Origin: Coix lacryma-jobi var. lacryma-jobi
Taxonomy: Eukaryota; Streptophyta; Magnoliopsida; Poales; Poaceae
Reading direction: 5' to 3'
Length of the DNA stretch: 64,000 nt
Assembly: GCA_009763385.1 (NCBI GenBank)
Contig: CM019823.1
Location: 95,615,104-95,679,103 of the forward strand
Part shown: positions 41,211 to 54,250 of the stretch, piece after piece
Position numbering within the stretch: the first letter of the stretch is position 1
Layout of the letters: each line of letters begins with the position of its first letter
Translations under genes and position numbers: made by a program
The notes under the pieces: generated by a model
What the model was told of the DNA's origin: nothing
Databases searched by the model: none
Seen by the model: the letters and a program-made list of their open reading frames with translations, nothing else

Positions 41211-42543
41211 GTTACTGCCTCGTTATAGATTTGGTAGTGTGCATATAGAGATATGCGCGGTTGTAGATCAGTTTCTGATCTTGATTCGTGATCTTGCCGT
41301 ATTGGTCATTTAACGATCTACTCCTACCGGTCGGAATTCCGCCTTCGGAGTTAAGTGATACGTGTAAATCCAATCATGGCAAGATGGAGATCAATCAGAT
41401 TGATCGAATCAAATCTAGGTCAAGAGCCGGGTGCATGAGATGTGCGTCGGCATGAGGAGATCTGTCAAAGGAACGTTGTTCGGTAAAACGGCCATAACCT
41501 TTGCATACGAAATTAGATTAAAACGATCTTTAAACGAAAATCGATCTACAGAAAATTTTACATCCAATTTTCGCCGGCCATGGCTGGTTTCGTCGAATTT
41601 AGATTTGCAAAAAAGGCTGGGAAAATTATGTTTTCTGTGATTCAAGATTAGACGTCGAGAACGTTTAACTCTGTTTTGCAGGGATTGATGACTGGTATAG
41701 CCCTTATGTGTATGTGATGCATGTATGTAATTGTTTCATGACTTGCATGTCGTGATAATGACAATATGGCTAGAGACACATATATATTGTCCTTTTGATG
41801 TAATGGCCTGCGTGCCAAAATTGTGATGATCCTACACGCGGCTATGTAATTACTTTATTAATTACGCTAGTTGTAGCTAGTCTCGGTGGATTCATCGCTG
41901 GAGGATGGTGTACATGTACCATGTAGATCATCATGGTGAACAGATCGGCAGAGATGGAGATCTCCAAAGGGACACTGGGCTATACCAAGTCATATGTGTG
42001 TTTATGCTATTCTCTTATAATGCTCTACTTTCACGTATGATTCATGTTTATTGTCTACATGCGGTAGTGAAAGTGTAGAACGATCCCTCAGTAATGTTCA
42101 AGTCATATGCTTCCCCAAACCTTGCACTGTCATATGTCTTGTACAATCGGTGGCGCGCCTATGAAATTAGGGTGTCACTGATTTTCCTTGACTAGGCAGG
42201 TTCGTATCGGATACTTACTGCATAAGGATTGGTTGCTTGAACAAGGTCATCCTAACGGTTAGGGACCTTGAAGCATAAGGATTTGAGCACGCATAGAGAT
42301 GCTGGCCAACAACAAGAGCCATATGTGATATGATTAGCAAAAAGTTGCTTACCGATCTACCATGTCCACTAGCGGTGATGCTAAAGCTCACTAGTAGACT
42401 TGTTAGTTTGGGTCTTGAATCACTAAAATCCAATAGAGGGATATTGATCTTAGTGAGAGTAAATTTTATTAAAGTTTTAATATCATTTACTCTGTCTTGG
42501 ATACATTGTCTTAGTATTTTGCATTTACTTTTGTTGTAGATAA
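41211..42543 (+). other. W leader
   Basis: This is 1.3 kb of non-coding sequence between PBS and gag ATG. I see no conserved frame. It probably holds packaging signals, by position only. Confidence 0.7.
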
Positions 42544-44577
42544 ATGGCACCTGCACCACAACCATTTACTTTACGTTCAATACTTGAGAAAGATAAGTTA
42601 ACTGGAACAAACTATGCAGATTGGATCCGCAACCTGAGAATTGTTCTCAGGGCTGAGAAAAAGGAAGATATTCTAGACACCCAACTACCAGAGGAACCTG
42701 CTGATAATGCGCCTGCTGCTGAGAAAACCGCTTACAAGAAAGCATGTGATGCTGATCTTGATGTGGGATGCCTGATGCTTGCTAGCATGGAACTAGATCT
42801 GCAGATGCAATTTGATAATAACCATACAGCCTACGATATGATCGTAGCGCTAGATGAGATGTTCCAGACTCAGGCTAGAACTGAAAGGTTCAAAGTTTCT
42901 AAGTCTCTTGCTGAGACTAAACTAGCAGAGGGCGCAGCAGTTGGACCACATGTGATCAAGATGGTTGGTTACACTCAAAGGATGGAGAAGCTAGGCTTCC
43001 CAATTGGTCTAGAACTGGCTACTAACTTCATTCTCTCTTCTCTCCCACCTAGCTATGGGAACTTCATCTCGAACTACCATATGCATGGTGCGGAGAGGGG
43101 CTTGAATGAACTATGGGGCATGCTTAGGACAACAGAGCCAGACATCAAGAAAGGTGCTGGCAGCAGCCATGTGATGGCGATCCAAAACAAGCCTAACTTT
43201 AAAAGGAAGGGCAACTTTTGGAAGAATAGGAAGGGCAAGGGCAAGGCCAAAGATGAGATCTCTAAGCCAAACCCTCCTGCGCCTGACGCTGCTGGACCAA
43301 CTGCTGATTCTGAATGCTTCCACTATAAGGGGAAAGGTCACTGGAAGAGAAACTGCAAGGTGTACTTAGCATCCTTGAAGAAGGATGGTGGTGGTAAAGG
43401 TACTTCCGCTGCTCATACACTTGTTGTTTATATTACATATATTTTCCTCGCTAACTCTTATATTAATTCTTGGGTATTTGATACCGGCTCGGTTGCTCAT
43501 ATTTGCAATACGATGCAGGGAATGATAAGAGGTAGAAGCATTGGAAAAGAGGAGGTTGATTTCCGCGTGGGCAATAAGGCAAGAGTTGCTGCGTTGAACG
43601 TCGGGACGATGCAACTACACCTCCCATCAGGATTTATTTTGGAGTTGAATAATTGTTATTTTGTTCCAAGTTTAAGTCGAAACATTGTGTCACCTTCATG
43701 TTTGATGAAGGATGGCTATTCATTTGCGAGTAAAGACAATGGTTGTGTAATCTCTAAGAATGATATGTTTGTGGCTATTGCATCCATTGTGAATGGGTTG
43801 TTTATTTTAAATCTTGATGATGCACCTATGTCTATCTGTAATGTTACTACTAAAAGGCCTCGACTTAATGAGTTAAGTTCTACCTATATGTGGCATTGTC
43901 GTTTGGGTCATATAAGTGAGAATCGCATGAAGAGGCTCCATGCTGATGGGTTTCTAACTTCGTTTGATTTTCAATCATACGAGACATGTGAGGCTTGTTT
44001 GCTGGGCAAAATGACCAAGTTGCCTTTCACAGGTTTTCCTGAGAGGGCGTCTGACTTGTTGGAACTAGTACATACTGATGTATGTGGACCAATGAGTACG
44101 ACAGCTAGAGGCGGATTCCAATACTTCATAACCTTCACTGATGATTTTAGCAGATATGGCTATGTCTATCTGATGAAACATAAGTCTGAGACATTTGAAA
44201 AGTTCAAAGAATTTCAGAATGAGGTAGAGAATAAACGTGGCAAGAAAAATAAGGCATTGCGATCTGATCGTGGAGGCGAATATTTGAGCCACGAATTTAG
44301 CAATCATCTTAAGAGCTGCGGAATTGTTCCACAACTTACACCACCCGGAACGCCTGAGAGAAACGGCGTGTCCAAGCGACGTAACCGAACTCTGTTAGAC
44401 ATGGTTCGGTCTATGATGAGCCAGTCGGACCTTCCTTTATCGTTTTGGGGATACGCTCTAGAAACAGCCGCTTTCACATTAAACAAGGTATCGTCTAAAT
44501 CCGTAGTTAAGACACCATATGAGATGTGGACTGGTAAGAGTCCCAGTTTGTCTTTTTCTAAAGATTTGGGGTTGTGA
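42544..44577 (+). pseudogene. gag-pol: W gag-protease-integrase (677 codons before a frameshift)
   Basis: ATG at 42544 starts a copia gag (DKLTGTNYADWIRNLRIVL). A zinc-knuckle remnant near residues 258-271 reads CFHYKGKGHWKRNC, the second Cys being Tyr. Protease is WVFDTGSVAHICN (about residue 312), pre-integrase is MWHCRLGHISENRM, and integrase has D in HTDVCGP, D in RSDRGGEY and E in TPERNGVSKRRNRT, so DDE is intact. A one-base insertion near 44560 shifts the frame and ends it at 44577. Gag and pol are in one frame, unlike X/B/Y/T. Confidence 0.88.
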
Positions 44578-46507
44578 AGTTTATGTCAAACGACTTATAT
44601 CAGATAAACTAACACCCAAGTTGGACAAGTGCTTTTTCATGGGATACCCAAAGGAAACTTTAGGGTATTACTTCTACAACCGCTCAGAGGGCAAAGTGTT
44701 TGTTGCTCGAAACGGTGTTTTCTTAGAGAAAGAGTTTATCAAAAGAAACAAGGGAGGGCAGAAGGTGTATCTTGAAGAAGTTTAGGATGAGCCAACAGGG
44801 ATTGACTCCACGAGTGATGCTAATGTAGCAGAACAAGTTGAGCTACCTATGGCAACAGACACCCTGCCCCAACCATGAAGGTCGGCAAGAATCCGTGAGT
44901 TGCGTGGGGATGTGTTATTGTTAGACGATGACGAACCTGCAACTTATGTCGAGGCAATGATGGACCCAGATTCCAAGAAATGGCATAATGCCATGAGATC
45001 CGAGATAGATTCCATGCGAGCCAATCAAGTTTGGAACTTGGTTGACCCGCCTGATGGGGTAAGACCCATAGAGTGCAAATGTATCTATAAAAAGAAAAAG
45101 GATATGGATGGAAACGTCCAAGTTTATAAAGCTCAACTTGTTGCAAAAGGTTTTCGGCAAGTTCAAGGAGTTGACTATGACGAGACATTCTCGCTGGTAG
45201 CGATGCTTAAATCTATCCGCATCATTCTAGCAATTGCTGCTTATTGTGACTATGAAATATGGCAGATGGATGTTAAAACAGCCTTTCTAAATGGAAATTT
45301 GGAAGAGGACGTGTATATGATACAGCCCGAAGGTTTTGTTGATCCTAGCAACACTGGAAGAATATGCAAGATTAAGAAATCTATTTATGGGTTAAAGCAA
45401 GCATCTCGAAGTTGGAATATTCGTTTTGATGAGGTGGTCAAAGGGTTTGGCTTCCGTCAAAGTGAAGAAGAACCTTGTGTTTACAAGAAGGAAAGTGGGA
45501 GCGCTGTTGTGTTTCTAATCTTGTATGTAGATGACATACTATTGATTGGGAATGACATTCCGATGTTGCAAACTGTAAAGACTTCACTGAATAACAGTTT
45601 TTCTATGAAGGATTTAGGAGAAGAAACATATATTCTGGGCATTAAGATCTATAGAGATATGTCAAAGAGGCTAATAGGATTAAGCCAAGAAACGTACATT
45701 GACAAGGTGTTGAAGCGGTTCAACATTGAACAGTCCAAGAAAGGGTTCTTGCCTATTTCATATGGCATGCGCTTTAGCGAGAAATAGTGTCCTTCGACAT
45801 CTGATGAGTGAGAGCGCATGAGTAAGGTTCCATATGCTTCGGCCATTGGTTCCATCATGTATGCCATGATATGTACACGCCCGGATGTCTCATATGCTCT
45901 AAGTGTTGCGAGCAGATATCAAGCTAATCCTGGTGAGAGTCACTGGACACTTGTTAAAAATATCCTTAAGTACTTGAGAAGGACTAAAGATGTGTTCCTA
46001 ACCTATGGAGGTGAGGAGGAGCTCGTTGTAAATGGTTACACCGATGCTAGCTTCCAAACTGACACAGATGATTCACAATCTCAATCAGGTTTTGTGTTCA
46101 CAATAAATAGTGGTGCAATCAGTTGGAAAAGTTCCAAGCAGGAGACCGTGTCCGATTCTACAGCAGAAGCTGAGTACATTGCAGCTAGTGGAGCTGCAAA
46201 GGAAGGTGTTTGGATTAGGAGGTTCTTCATTGATCTTGGTGTGTTTCCAAATGCGTCCAACCCATTGTCTCTACATTGTGATAGCAATGGGGCGATCGCA
46301 CAGGCTAAGGAGCCAAGGAATCACCAGAAGAACAAACATGTACTGCGGAAATTTCACCTCATTCGAGACTTCATTAAAAGAGATGAAATTAAGATGTGCA
46401 AGATACATACGGATTTGAATATAGCAGATCCTTTGACAAAGGCTCTTCCACAACCTAAGTATGAGGAGCATGTGAGGTCTATGGGTATTAGATATCTAAA
46501 AGATTAA
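44563..46507 (+). pseudogene. pol: W integrase end, RT and RNase H
   Basis: In one frame after the shift: WGCEVYVKRL…KCFFMGYP (integrase C-terminus), a linker with stops TAG 44783 and TGA near 44876, and RT at 44900-45787 (AQLVAKGFRQVQGVDYDETF, QMDVKTAFLNG, YVDD near 45523-45534) ended by TAG 45785. RNase H follows at 45818-46507 (GYTDASFQTD, STAEAEYIAASGAAKE, CDSNGAIAQAKEP, KHVLRKFHLIRDF). Three stops and one frameshift make it inactive. All key RT and RNase H motifs are still readable. Confidence 0.88.
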
Positions 46508-46516
46508 CTCTAGTGC

Positions 46517-46527
46517 AAATGGGAGAC
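46517..46527 (+). other. W polypurine tract
   Basis: AAATGGGAGAC directly precedes the 3' LTR start TGTTGGG. Confidence 0.75.
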
Positions 46528-47720
46528 TGTTGGGATGCCCTAGAGGTAATCATAGAGATGATGATATTTCTATTGTATCCATGATTTATTATATGTTCAC
46601 TGAATATCCATTAAAGACAACTTGTATTGATTGGCAATTATGTGAATTGACTGTGAAAGTCTTTTACTTGTATGGTTATTCGATAGTTGTCCCTGATAGT
46701 ACTTCTTGTGAGGACACACATGAATATTAGATCAACACATGTATTAGTTGATGACTATGTTTCACAAGTCATAGACATGGAGATGTCAAACTAATAATGT
46801 GGGCACATGTATGACATGGGGCTGGACTGACCCAACATGAGATGTTCTTCTTATTATCTCTTTACACATCATGTACGTTATGTCCTTAGACCTGAGATTG
46901 TGGTATGTACTCAAGATATGAATCGACTTACTTAAAGACTATCAAACGCTACTTCGTAACAGAGTAGTTATAAAGATAGTCTTCGGGTTTGTTAGGAAGT
47001 ATGCGTTGAGACAGATGATCAAGATGAGATTTGCCCCTCTCCATGCGAGAGAGATATCACTGGACCACTCAAATGATTGGATCATAAAATGCATGGTCGT
47101 GCTTCGGTTAAGTGTTAACCTATGAGTTGGACCAAATATTGTGTGGTAAGGGAATTACGTATATGTGATCGTGGTTGTTCGTCAGATATGATCTTTGCGT
47201 ACACATAGGAGTTGGCACGTCTTGCTAGAGGCCGCTATCAACTATCGGGCGAGTAGGAGTACTCGGGCCGTGTCTATGTGTGTGTGAACCCATAGGGTCG
47301 CACGCTTAAGGGGCTGGAAGCCTGATTCGAGTTGGACTCGAATCAGACCGGTATTAGGATTTGCTAATGGGCCTCCACGTCGGCAGGCTCATTAGGGACG
47401 CCTATAAATAGAGGGGTTGGGCGGCCAGGGTTTTTGATCCACGTCATTAGACAGCCGTCGCCCACCCCACGCCCTGTACGTGTGGGATACCTCGGAGGTG
47501 TTGCATCTGGAGCAGAAGGACGAACCGCACGTGGAGACGTGAAGGACGGACGTGAACATCTACACGGTATTGCTGCGACGCGCACGTCTACACCGAGACG
47601 TCTTCTGCTGCATCTGCGTGTCTAGTGGTAATCCCTCGATCTATAACTAGCAGTAGTTCCTGGTTTATGAGATCGAAAAAATTTGTTTTCCGGCTAACGT
47701 AGCATCCTCGTAACCCAACA
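46528..47720 (+). repeat. W 3' LTR
   Basis: The LTR is 1193 bp, TGTTGGG…CCCAACA. It is highly similar to the 5' LTR except for a 54 bp loss near 47473. Its TATA box is at 47403-47411. Confidence 0.92.
47403..47411 (+). promoter_or_regulatory. TATA box, W 3' LTR
   Basis: TATAAATAG, identical to the 5' LTR box. It could drive readout transcription into V and U. Confidence 0.65.
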
Positions 47721-47980
47721 CTTAACCCTCTAAAATCACCCTTGGAAGATGAGTCTTCTGGAAGATTTTTCTTGTCCCTGGTTCTACTGAAACTTAGCAG
47801 GCACATATTCTGATATTGCTCGACACTTCTCTCCACTAAGCGCTTAAGTTCATCTGGGAGCTCATCTATTGTCACATTTAACACTTCATCGTTGTTGAAC
47901 GTCATGATCAAACGACTGTGGTCCCACCGAGCATGCCAAAAGAATGTGTTGACATGAAATTTTGGGCGAGGTGCCAACAC
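47721..47980 (-). pseudogene. gag: V gag, N-terminal part
   Basis: The - strand encodes MTFNNDEVLNVTIDELPDEL and LVERSVEQYQNMCLL, then runs into the W insertion. The reading resumes at 39948 (HQVDPMIQVQHNAMQD). It is part of the same gypsy-type gag as 38383-39948. Confidence 0.6.
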
Positions 47981-48144
47981 ACTCGACCATGGTCGTCAGA
48001 AGCCGTGCAAAAGCAAGGTATGGACCTCCTGGACCTTTGAAAGGTGGCGATGCTAAATCTTGGTGAGAACGACTTCAAGCGTGCCAGTTAACTTAACCTA
48101 CAGTTGACAAGGAGAAGACAAAGATATCAAATTGTGGAACCTGC
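47981..48144. other. V remainder next to U
   Basis: These 164 bp are probably more V sequence (upstream of gag on the - strand) up to the U LTR boundary. I see no frame or repeat in it. Confidence 0.4.
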
Positions 48145-51100
48145 TGTGACACCCTAGTGTCAAGCACTGCATTAGGAACTACTTTTAGCTACTAAAACTC
48201 ATGAGCAATGCATTGCATCATTTTATGTGCATGAAAGTGTTTTTGTCATTTGTTGTTTATTTGGATTTTGGTTTCTGTAAGACTTGGTTGTGTGAATGGA
48301 TTTCTGTCTTGGCAAATAATTTTATAAAATATTTAATTTTGAGTGTAACACTTTTTATGTTGACACCTTGACCTAGTTCAAATTGGTTTGATAATTAAAA
48401 ATGTGGGGACAAAATGATTTATAGCTCAAAAATTGGCTTTATTTAGGTGGAGGTTGTGAAAATGACTTTAAGAAAAAGTGTCTTATATGAAAGTTGTAGA
48501 GAAAATTATTTTGAGCAACTTTTATTTTTGGGTTAAACCCTAGTTTTGAGTTTTTGAAACTGATTTTAAATGGTCAAAGTTTAAAAAAAAGATTGGAAAA
48601 AGAAAAAGGAAAATGTTTTTCCCCGACGCTTCCCAATCGGCCCAATCGGCCTTTCGGCCCGCTTAGCGCCGCGCCAGCCCACTCGCCGCGCCGCGCGCAC
48701 GCGCCTGACCGCGCGGCCGCGCCGTACGCCGGCCGGAGCGCCGCGTGGCCGCCCTTCTCTGCGCCAAATCCCGCTCGCCCTATCGCCACGTGATCTCCTC
48801 TCACCCGAGCACGCAAGCAATCTTGTGCGGCCACTCCCCGCTCGCCTCGCTCGCCGCGCCCACGCCACCGCTTGCCAAGCCGCCGTGGCCCCCGCCACGA
48901 CCGCCGTCCGACCAAGCCCGAACAAACCCGAGTGCCAGCCTCTCCGCTCCCTCACTCCCCACTCTGCACACCACTCGCTCCCGCTCTCTTTCTTTTTTCC
49001 CCTCGAACGCGAACTAAACCTCCTCTGCTCGCCACCATCGGCACCGAGAGTTCACAAGTTTCCCCTTGTTGTTCTAGCCTCACCAGAGCCTCTTGGCTCA
49101 ACCCCTCTCACACACCACCTCGCCGTCATCTCGAACACTCGGTGCTCGCGCTAGCACCACTTCCTGAGCCTCACCGATGCTAGAACCCGAGGAGCTCCGC
49201 CGTGGTTGCCATTGACGCCGCCCAGAGCTCGAAGCCGTTCTTCCCCGGCCAAAGCTCCGCCACCTCCCTCCTTTGCCGACAAGCTTCACCAGGCCAAGGC
49301 ACGGTGAGAACACACCCCCGCAAGGTCTCTACCACCCTCTAGTCCCCCACTCTTCTCCGGTCGAGCGCCATGGGCGTCCGCCATGGCCGCGCACATGGTC
49401 AAGCTCCACCAGAGCTTCCCGAGCCAAACCGAACCCTCTAGTAGCCTCCCTAGGGTTCACTAGGCATGATGCACCCGTCAATTTGGCCGGTGATCGCAGG
49501 AGACGGCGTAGCCAAGCACCACCGCCGCCACTGTCCGCCATTGCTCGCCACCGGCGAGCTACGACCATGCTCTAACCAAACCAATACCACCATTCGATCC
49601 GCCTCGACGAGATGAGCTCACCGAGCACCACCCCACCGCCGGCGACCTCGCCGTCGGCGAGTAAACCCCGGTCAAACGTTGCCCCTGCTCCGCCCTCACT
49701 GACTGCTGGGCCCCGTTGACCAGCTGGTCGCACACGTCAGCCACCCCACGGTCTATGGGCCGAGTCCACGAAGCCCAGCCGGGAATTTCAAATGTTTTTC
49801 CTTTTTGTTTATTTCCAGGGAAAACTTGTTTATTTTGTGTAGCACGTTTAATAATCCAAATGAGGTGTTTTCAATTTTGATAGCTTGCTCATGAGTAGAT
49901 CGGTCATAGAAAAATATGAAAGAATTTTTGATAAAGGTTTATTATGCTGTTTTTATTTAATCCAGTTTATGTGCTTTTGCTTAAATAAATGTGTTTATGT
50001 GTTCTCTGGTTGAATTAATTCATGGCAAAATTTGTGTAGGTTTCTTGTCAAGTTATGCAACTATGAAAAATTTATGAGACACTATTTATGTAGAAAAAGT
50101 ATCTGTTTAGGTTTAATTTTCTTTTTAGCTGTTTTCTTAAAATAATGGCTAATGTGATTTATATGTGAAAATAAAATATGGAAAAATTTGTGTAGTCTTT
50201 GTATGCTATGTGTAAGCTGAAAAAAAATGCTAAGCATAGGTTGATGTATAGAAAAATAAAGAGTTGTAGCACGAATGTGCTTTTCTGTGTTTTTTAGAAA
50301 ATTCTTGTAGAAAAGAATATAATGTTTCTGTTCATGGAACTTTCTAGATAAATATGAAATGTGGAATAGAATCTGGGAAAAATATGAAAATGAGGATGTC
50401 ACCCTTTTCCAGTAGGGTTGTAGTTCAAAGGGTTTATTTTGGAGTAAACATGTTTATTTTGTGTCGATTCATGTGTGCATGCTCTAGCAGTAAATTTTCT
50501 GCAGTAGAGTGGTTATAAGTAGATAAACCTAGGAAAAATATAAAATCTGCTGTTTGACACTTTTCATAAGAAAAGTCAGTACAAAGCACCTTTTTGGCAG
50601 TTTTCTTCACCTTTTTGTATCTGCTGTTCAGTAATTTTTATCATGGTAAAATTTGTTCAGTAGGGTTCAGTTAATGTAATTTACCTTTTGGAATTTTTAT
50701 GGATTTTTCTGAGTTCAGAAAAATACACTTGCCGTTCAAACCTAAACTCCTTTTGAATTAATAAATTGGAAAATAGTTAAAATAATAGTTTCGTTTAATG
50801 TGGTAAATAAGTGTTTTTCCTCAATGTCAAAAGTGGTTCAACAAGTTGGTTTTGTTGGTTTGCCAAAAATGTTTACTTTTCATACCACCTGTTGCACCTT
50901 GCATTATTTATTTATGTACCGCATTGCAATAGGATCGACAGTCCCGGAGCCCAATCCGGAGCCGGAAGCAAACGACGAGCAGGAGATACCGGAGCTGCCC
51001 AGGACCGAGGAGGCCGACCCCGCGCCGGAACTTAACCTACCTGAGTGCCCCTCTCATGAGGCCTCGGTCTTCTCTCAAGGCAAGCCCCGAAGCATTTTAA

Positions 51101-52563
51101 GGCTCCTATTATTTATAATCAATTCAATTGAGTACTTTTATATTGTGATGCATTAGGTATAGGAGTTGTTTGTATCCTACTTGCTGCATTACCATTCCTT
51201 GATTATTGTTTACACCTGCCTTGTTATCCTGTTACTTATTCATAAGTAGTAAAGAAAGGATGTTCCCGTAATACCCCTGGTGGTTGTTTACCGGATCACG
51301 GTTGGCTATAATTGCTATCGTGGAAAAGAACCTGAGTAGTAATGAAATACGGTCAATTGGAAGGCAAGGCACCAAGTTGGAACTTGGGGGCAGTCCGTCC
51401 GTTGGATCGTGTAGGTTTGTATCGATGTTGGCCCTCGTTCATTTTTGAACGCACCCTTTTACTTAGGGATATGTCAGTGTTGTAATCATCGACCCCAAAG
51501 CCGGTTAGACGTTGTTCGGGCCGGAATCAACCCGAGTCGCGCTCTCTAGTATGGAAATGCGATCTGCCTCGAAAGGCCATCGCCAGGTTCCAATTGGGCG
51601 GTCTGTGCTTGAACCACGATGATTACCACCACGAACAAGCATCGAGCGGTTACCCAATGCATGGACCCGACGGGGAAAGTGTGGGTTGGTATTAAAGGTC
51701 TTTCACCAGCTGGTTTGGAATTCGATTCAAGTCGCCGTTTCCCCCGGTTAGTGGGAAACTATGGCGAGCTTCACCACTATACAACTCCATGTGATGATTT
51801 AAAGGTTCAACTAAAATGTGGATGAGTCAACTGGATATGGTTATATTATTGTTTGTTAGACTCAAGTGAATGAGTAGTTCAGGTGCAAATCTAGAGGAAG
51901 AGGTAAGTTTAAAACTTGACTGCTCACTGATATCATTAAATATACCTTCCCTTAATTTGAGCTTTTCGCAACTAAAAATCCCCGCTCCACCAAAAAGCCT
52001 TGCATACCCTTGGTGTCTTTATTTTCAGTTGGACGGGTAAGTCTCGCAGAGTACATTCCCGTACTCAGGATTTATCCCGTTTGTTGCAGATGGCCAGGTG
52101 TACTACGACTATTGTAAGCACTACCTCTACCCCGTGAAGGGTGATGAGGAGTAGGCCCAGGGCAGGGTCATCTAGAAGCTTCTCCTTTGCTTTTGCTGGG
52201 CTAAGACTGTTGGTGGCACATTATCTGAAAAAGGAGGAGTGAGTTGTCAAAAACATTGTTTATTCGGACCACATGTGTGGTGGTCGTGTTTCAAACTTAT
52301 TTCAGCTTCCGCAAATTTGAAACTCAGTATTGTAATAAGTCTTTTACTTCCGCACTCTAATGTTTAAATTCAGTTTGGTTTATCGATGGTGAATCCTTAC
52401 GAATGTGGTACTTGAACAATACGATCCTGTATGTTGTATGATGTTTGAAAACCTTCGAGATTTCCAGACTACCGGGGTTATATGGATTCAAGTATGAGTC
52501 GATGTCAGACGAATTTGGCTACGATGGTACTTGAGTTCTTATAATCAGGACGGTTCCGCGATA
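48145..52563 (+). repeat. U: about 4.4 kb gypsy-like LTR
   Basis: It starts TGTGACACCCTAG and ends GTTCCGCGATA, two bases before a PBS. This long LTR style is typical of grass Tekay/Retrosat-type gypsy elements (inferred from ends, length and PBS). It has a GC- and CpG-rich block at about 48620-49760 between AT-rich flanks. Several short frames occur (for example Pro/Glu-rich at 50930-51110), but none resembles a known protein to me. Confidence 0.72.
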
Positions 52564-52565
52564 GC

Positions 52566-52580
52566 TGGTATCAAAGCGCA
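52566..52580 (+). other. U primer binding site
   Basis: TGGTATCAAAGCGCA follows the LTR end. It sets the + orientation of U. Confidence 0.75.
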
Positions 52581-52845
52581 GTTCAAGTTATTGCATCCGA
52601 AAGGAGCTATTTTCGAACTAAAATGGGTATTTCAAAACTATTCTGAAAACTATTTTAAATTATTAAGTGTGCCCAGTCTTGTCCTTAAGTCCTACATTAG
52701 GATTCAGGTGGCTTAACTGCTAACAGGATTCAGAGTTTTTGCTCATGCTGGATCTTTATTTGCTGGTCCATTCTCGAGGGAAAAGAGAATGCGTCGATCG
52801 CGAAAACATGCATAAAATGATTTTGTAAGATATGAGAGCATGACC
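52581..52845 (+). other. U leader, cut by T
   Basis: This is the start of U's untranslated leader, with no gag yet. T inserted after TGACC (52841-52845), the expected left TSD of T. The partner copy and the rest of U lie right of the window. Confidence 0.65.
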
Positions 52846-53195
52846 TGCGGATACATGGGTGTATGCTGTGTCTTTGAGTGATGAGTGATTGTCAACTGGG
52901 ATAATGCGCATGTTTTTTGGCTTGTGTTGTGCAAGTGTCGAGCACGGATACAGTGATCAAAGGCAAGGTGAAGGTCAAGTAGAGACGTGTCGTGCCAATG
53001 GACCGAGAGTGGTGAAGGGCGGACGTGAGGCTTGGACTAAGGGACGGGTGGCCCGAGGATCAGCTGTGGTGGCTGACAGCCTGGGACAGCGACAAGCGAA
53101 GACTTGCAGGCACGGTGTTTCCTAGGTTGAGGACCTGGGGACATGTGTCGGTGGACGGGGTGCACAGGCGGTGCATCCCCTCTACGGCTCGGTTT

Positions 53196-53458
53196 GGTGG
53201 TTGAGCCACAGAAAAACCACCGAGTGGAAGGTTTCCAGGTTTGGGCCTCAAAACTTGGGTGCTAATGGTTTCCGAGTTTGGGCCACAAAACTCGGGCTGA
53301 GGACGGTTTCCAGGTTTGGGCCTCAAAACCTGGGCTCTGCGGGTTTCTGAGTTTGGGCCACAAAACTCAGGCGATGGATGGCTGGTTTCCCGGTTTGGGC
53401 CTCAAATCTGTTGGTTGGCTGTGAAGGATGGTTTCCCAGTTTGGGCCTCAAAACCGGG
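53196..53458. repeat. Covarying inverted-repeat array (T LTR)
   Basis: The leading hairpin is GGTGGTT/AACCACC (53196-53221). Units are CCAGGTTT/AAACTTGG (one wobble), CCGAGTTT/AAACTCGG, CCAGGTTT/AAACCTGG, CTGAGTTT/AAACTCAG, one decayed unit and CCCAGTTT/AAACCGGG (one mismatch). Decay is stronger than in B, as expected for an older copy. Confidence 0.87.
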
Positions 53459-53653
53459 GGCGAAGTAAGGGAAAAGGATGAGCGGAGCGGTGGCGGCACG
53501 TGGCGGCAATCGGTGAGGTTGCGTCGAGGCAATGCTACCAGTTGTGCGGGCGTGGCCGTCCGATCACCAGCATCTTCGAGTTGATCCAGAATAACCCTAG
53601 CGTTTAGCTGTTTCGCTCTGTAATTAGTGAGGGGTAGAGTACGAATTAGAATT

Positions 53654-53663
53654 AGGATAAGTA
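53654..53663 (+). promoter_or_regulatory. TATA-like site, T LTR
   Basis: GGATAAGTAG stands where B has TATAAGTAG, followed in both by a GGGAGACACCCTCC block. It is a weak TATA match, probably decayed or a variant. Confidence 0.45.
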
Positions 53664-54250
53664 GAGGGAGACACCCTCCTCCCATTCTATCTCAGACATT
53701 TGCTCTTTGCCTTCTAGGTTTTCCTGCTCTCCCAATCCCCTGCTGTAGCAACTGAGATCCGCAGAGAACCATACCTCTGTGTACTGAAGATTTTGAGGAA
53801 GTGAGACCGTAATCTCACTGTTGTAGCGTGTGGTAGCCACACGGTTGCAGATCGATGACTTGATTCGTGTTTTGTTCGTGTTCTTCGCGTTCTTCGTTTC
53901 TCCACGATTTTCCCGTCACTGGATCTCCCTCTCTACTGCGTCTTTGCGAAATCCGTTTGAATCAACTTGTTCTTTATAGTGAGGAGATCATTTCCACCGA
54001 AGGAATTCATCTAATTCCTCACGAACAAGTAGATCGGGTTGATTTCGTTTTCGTGGCGTTTTTTCGTTCATACTCCTTCCCCTTCGATTTTCCGGCAATT
54101 GAGTTGATTTGAGCGGATGATTTCTTGAGGATAGTCTTCCAACTACCTCGTGATCATCTTCTCCAAGTTTGGGAACAAGGGATTTTGGTTTGATTCGAAT
54201 TTGGGAGGATTTGAGTTGAGGGCGACCGAAATCGCCCTCTCTGGTCGACC

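Larger units (their letters stand above)
39949..47720 (+). mobile_element. Element W: complete but decayed Ty1/copia retrotransposon, non-Sirevirus
   Basis: W is 7.8 kb with LTRs 39949-41196 and 46528-47720, whose ends form the inverted repeat TGTTGGG/CCCAACA (CCCAATA in the 5' copy). It has a PBS at 41198, a 1.3 kb leader, gag-pol 42544-46507 and a purine tract before the 3' LTR. Domain order protease-integrase-RT-RNase H is copia. The short LTRs, compact gag and RT sequence suggest the Tork/Angela-type group (tentative). It is inserted in V with TSD CTTGA/CTTAA. Confidence 0.92.

Noticed and set aside
48574..49575. Overlapping open frames on both strands in the GC-rich part of U
   Set aside because: Low stop-codon frequency is expected from the composition. 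No motif recognised and no conserved start.
50800..51156. Pro/Glu-rich frame of 118 codons in U
   Set aside because: It lies inside the LTR, has no recognised domain and is probably chance in this LTR type.
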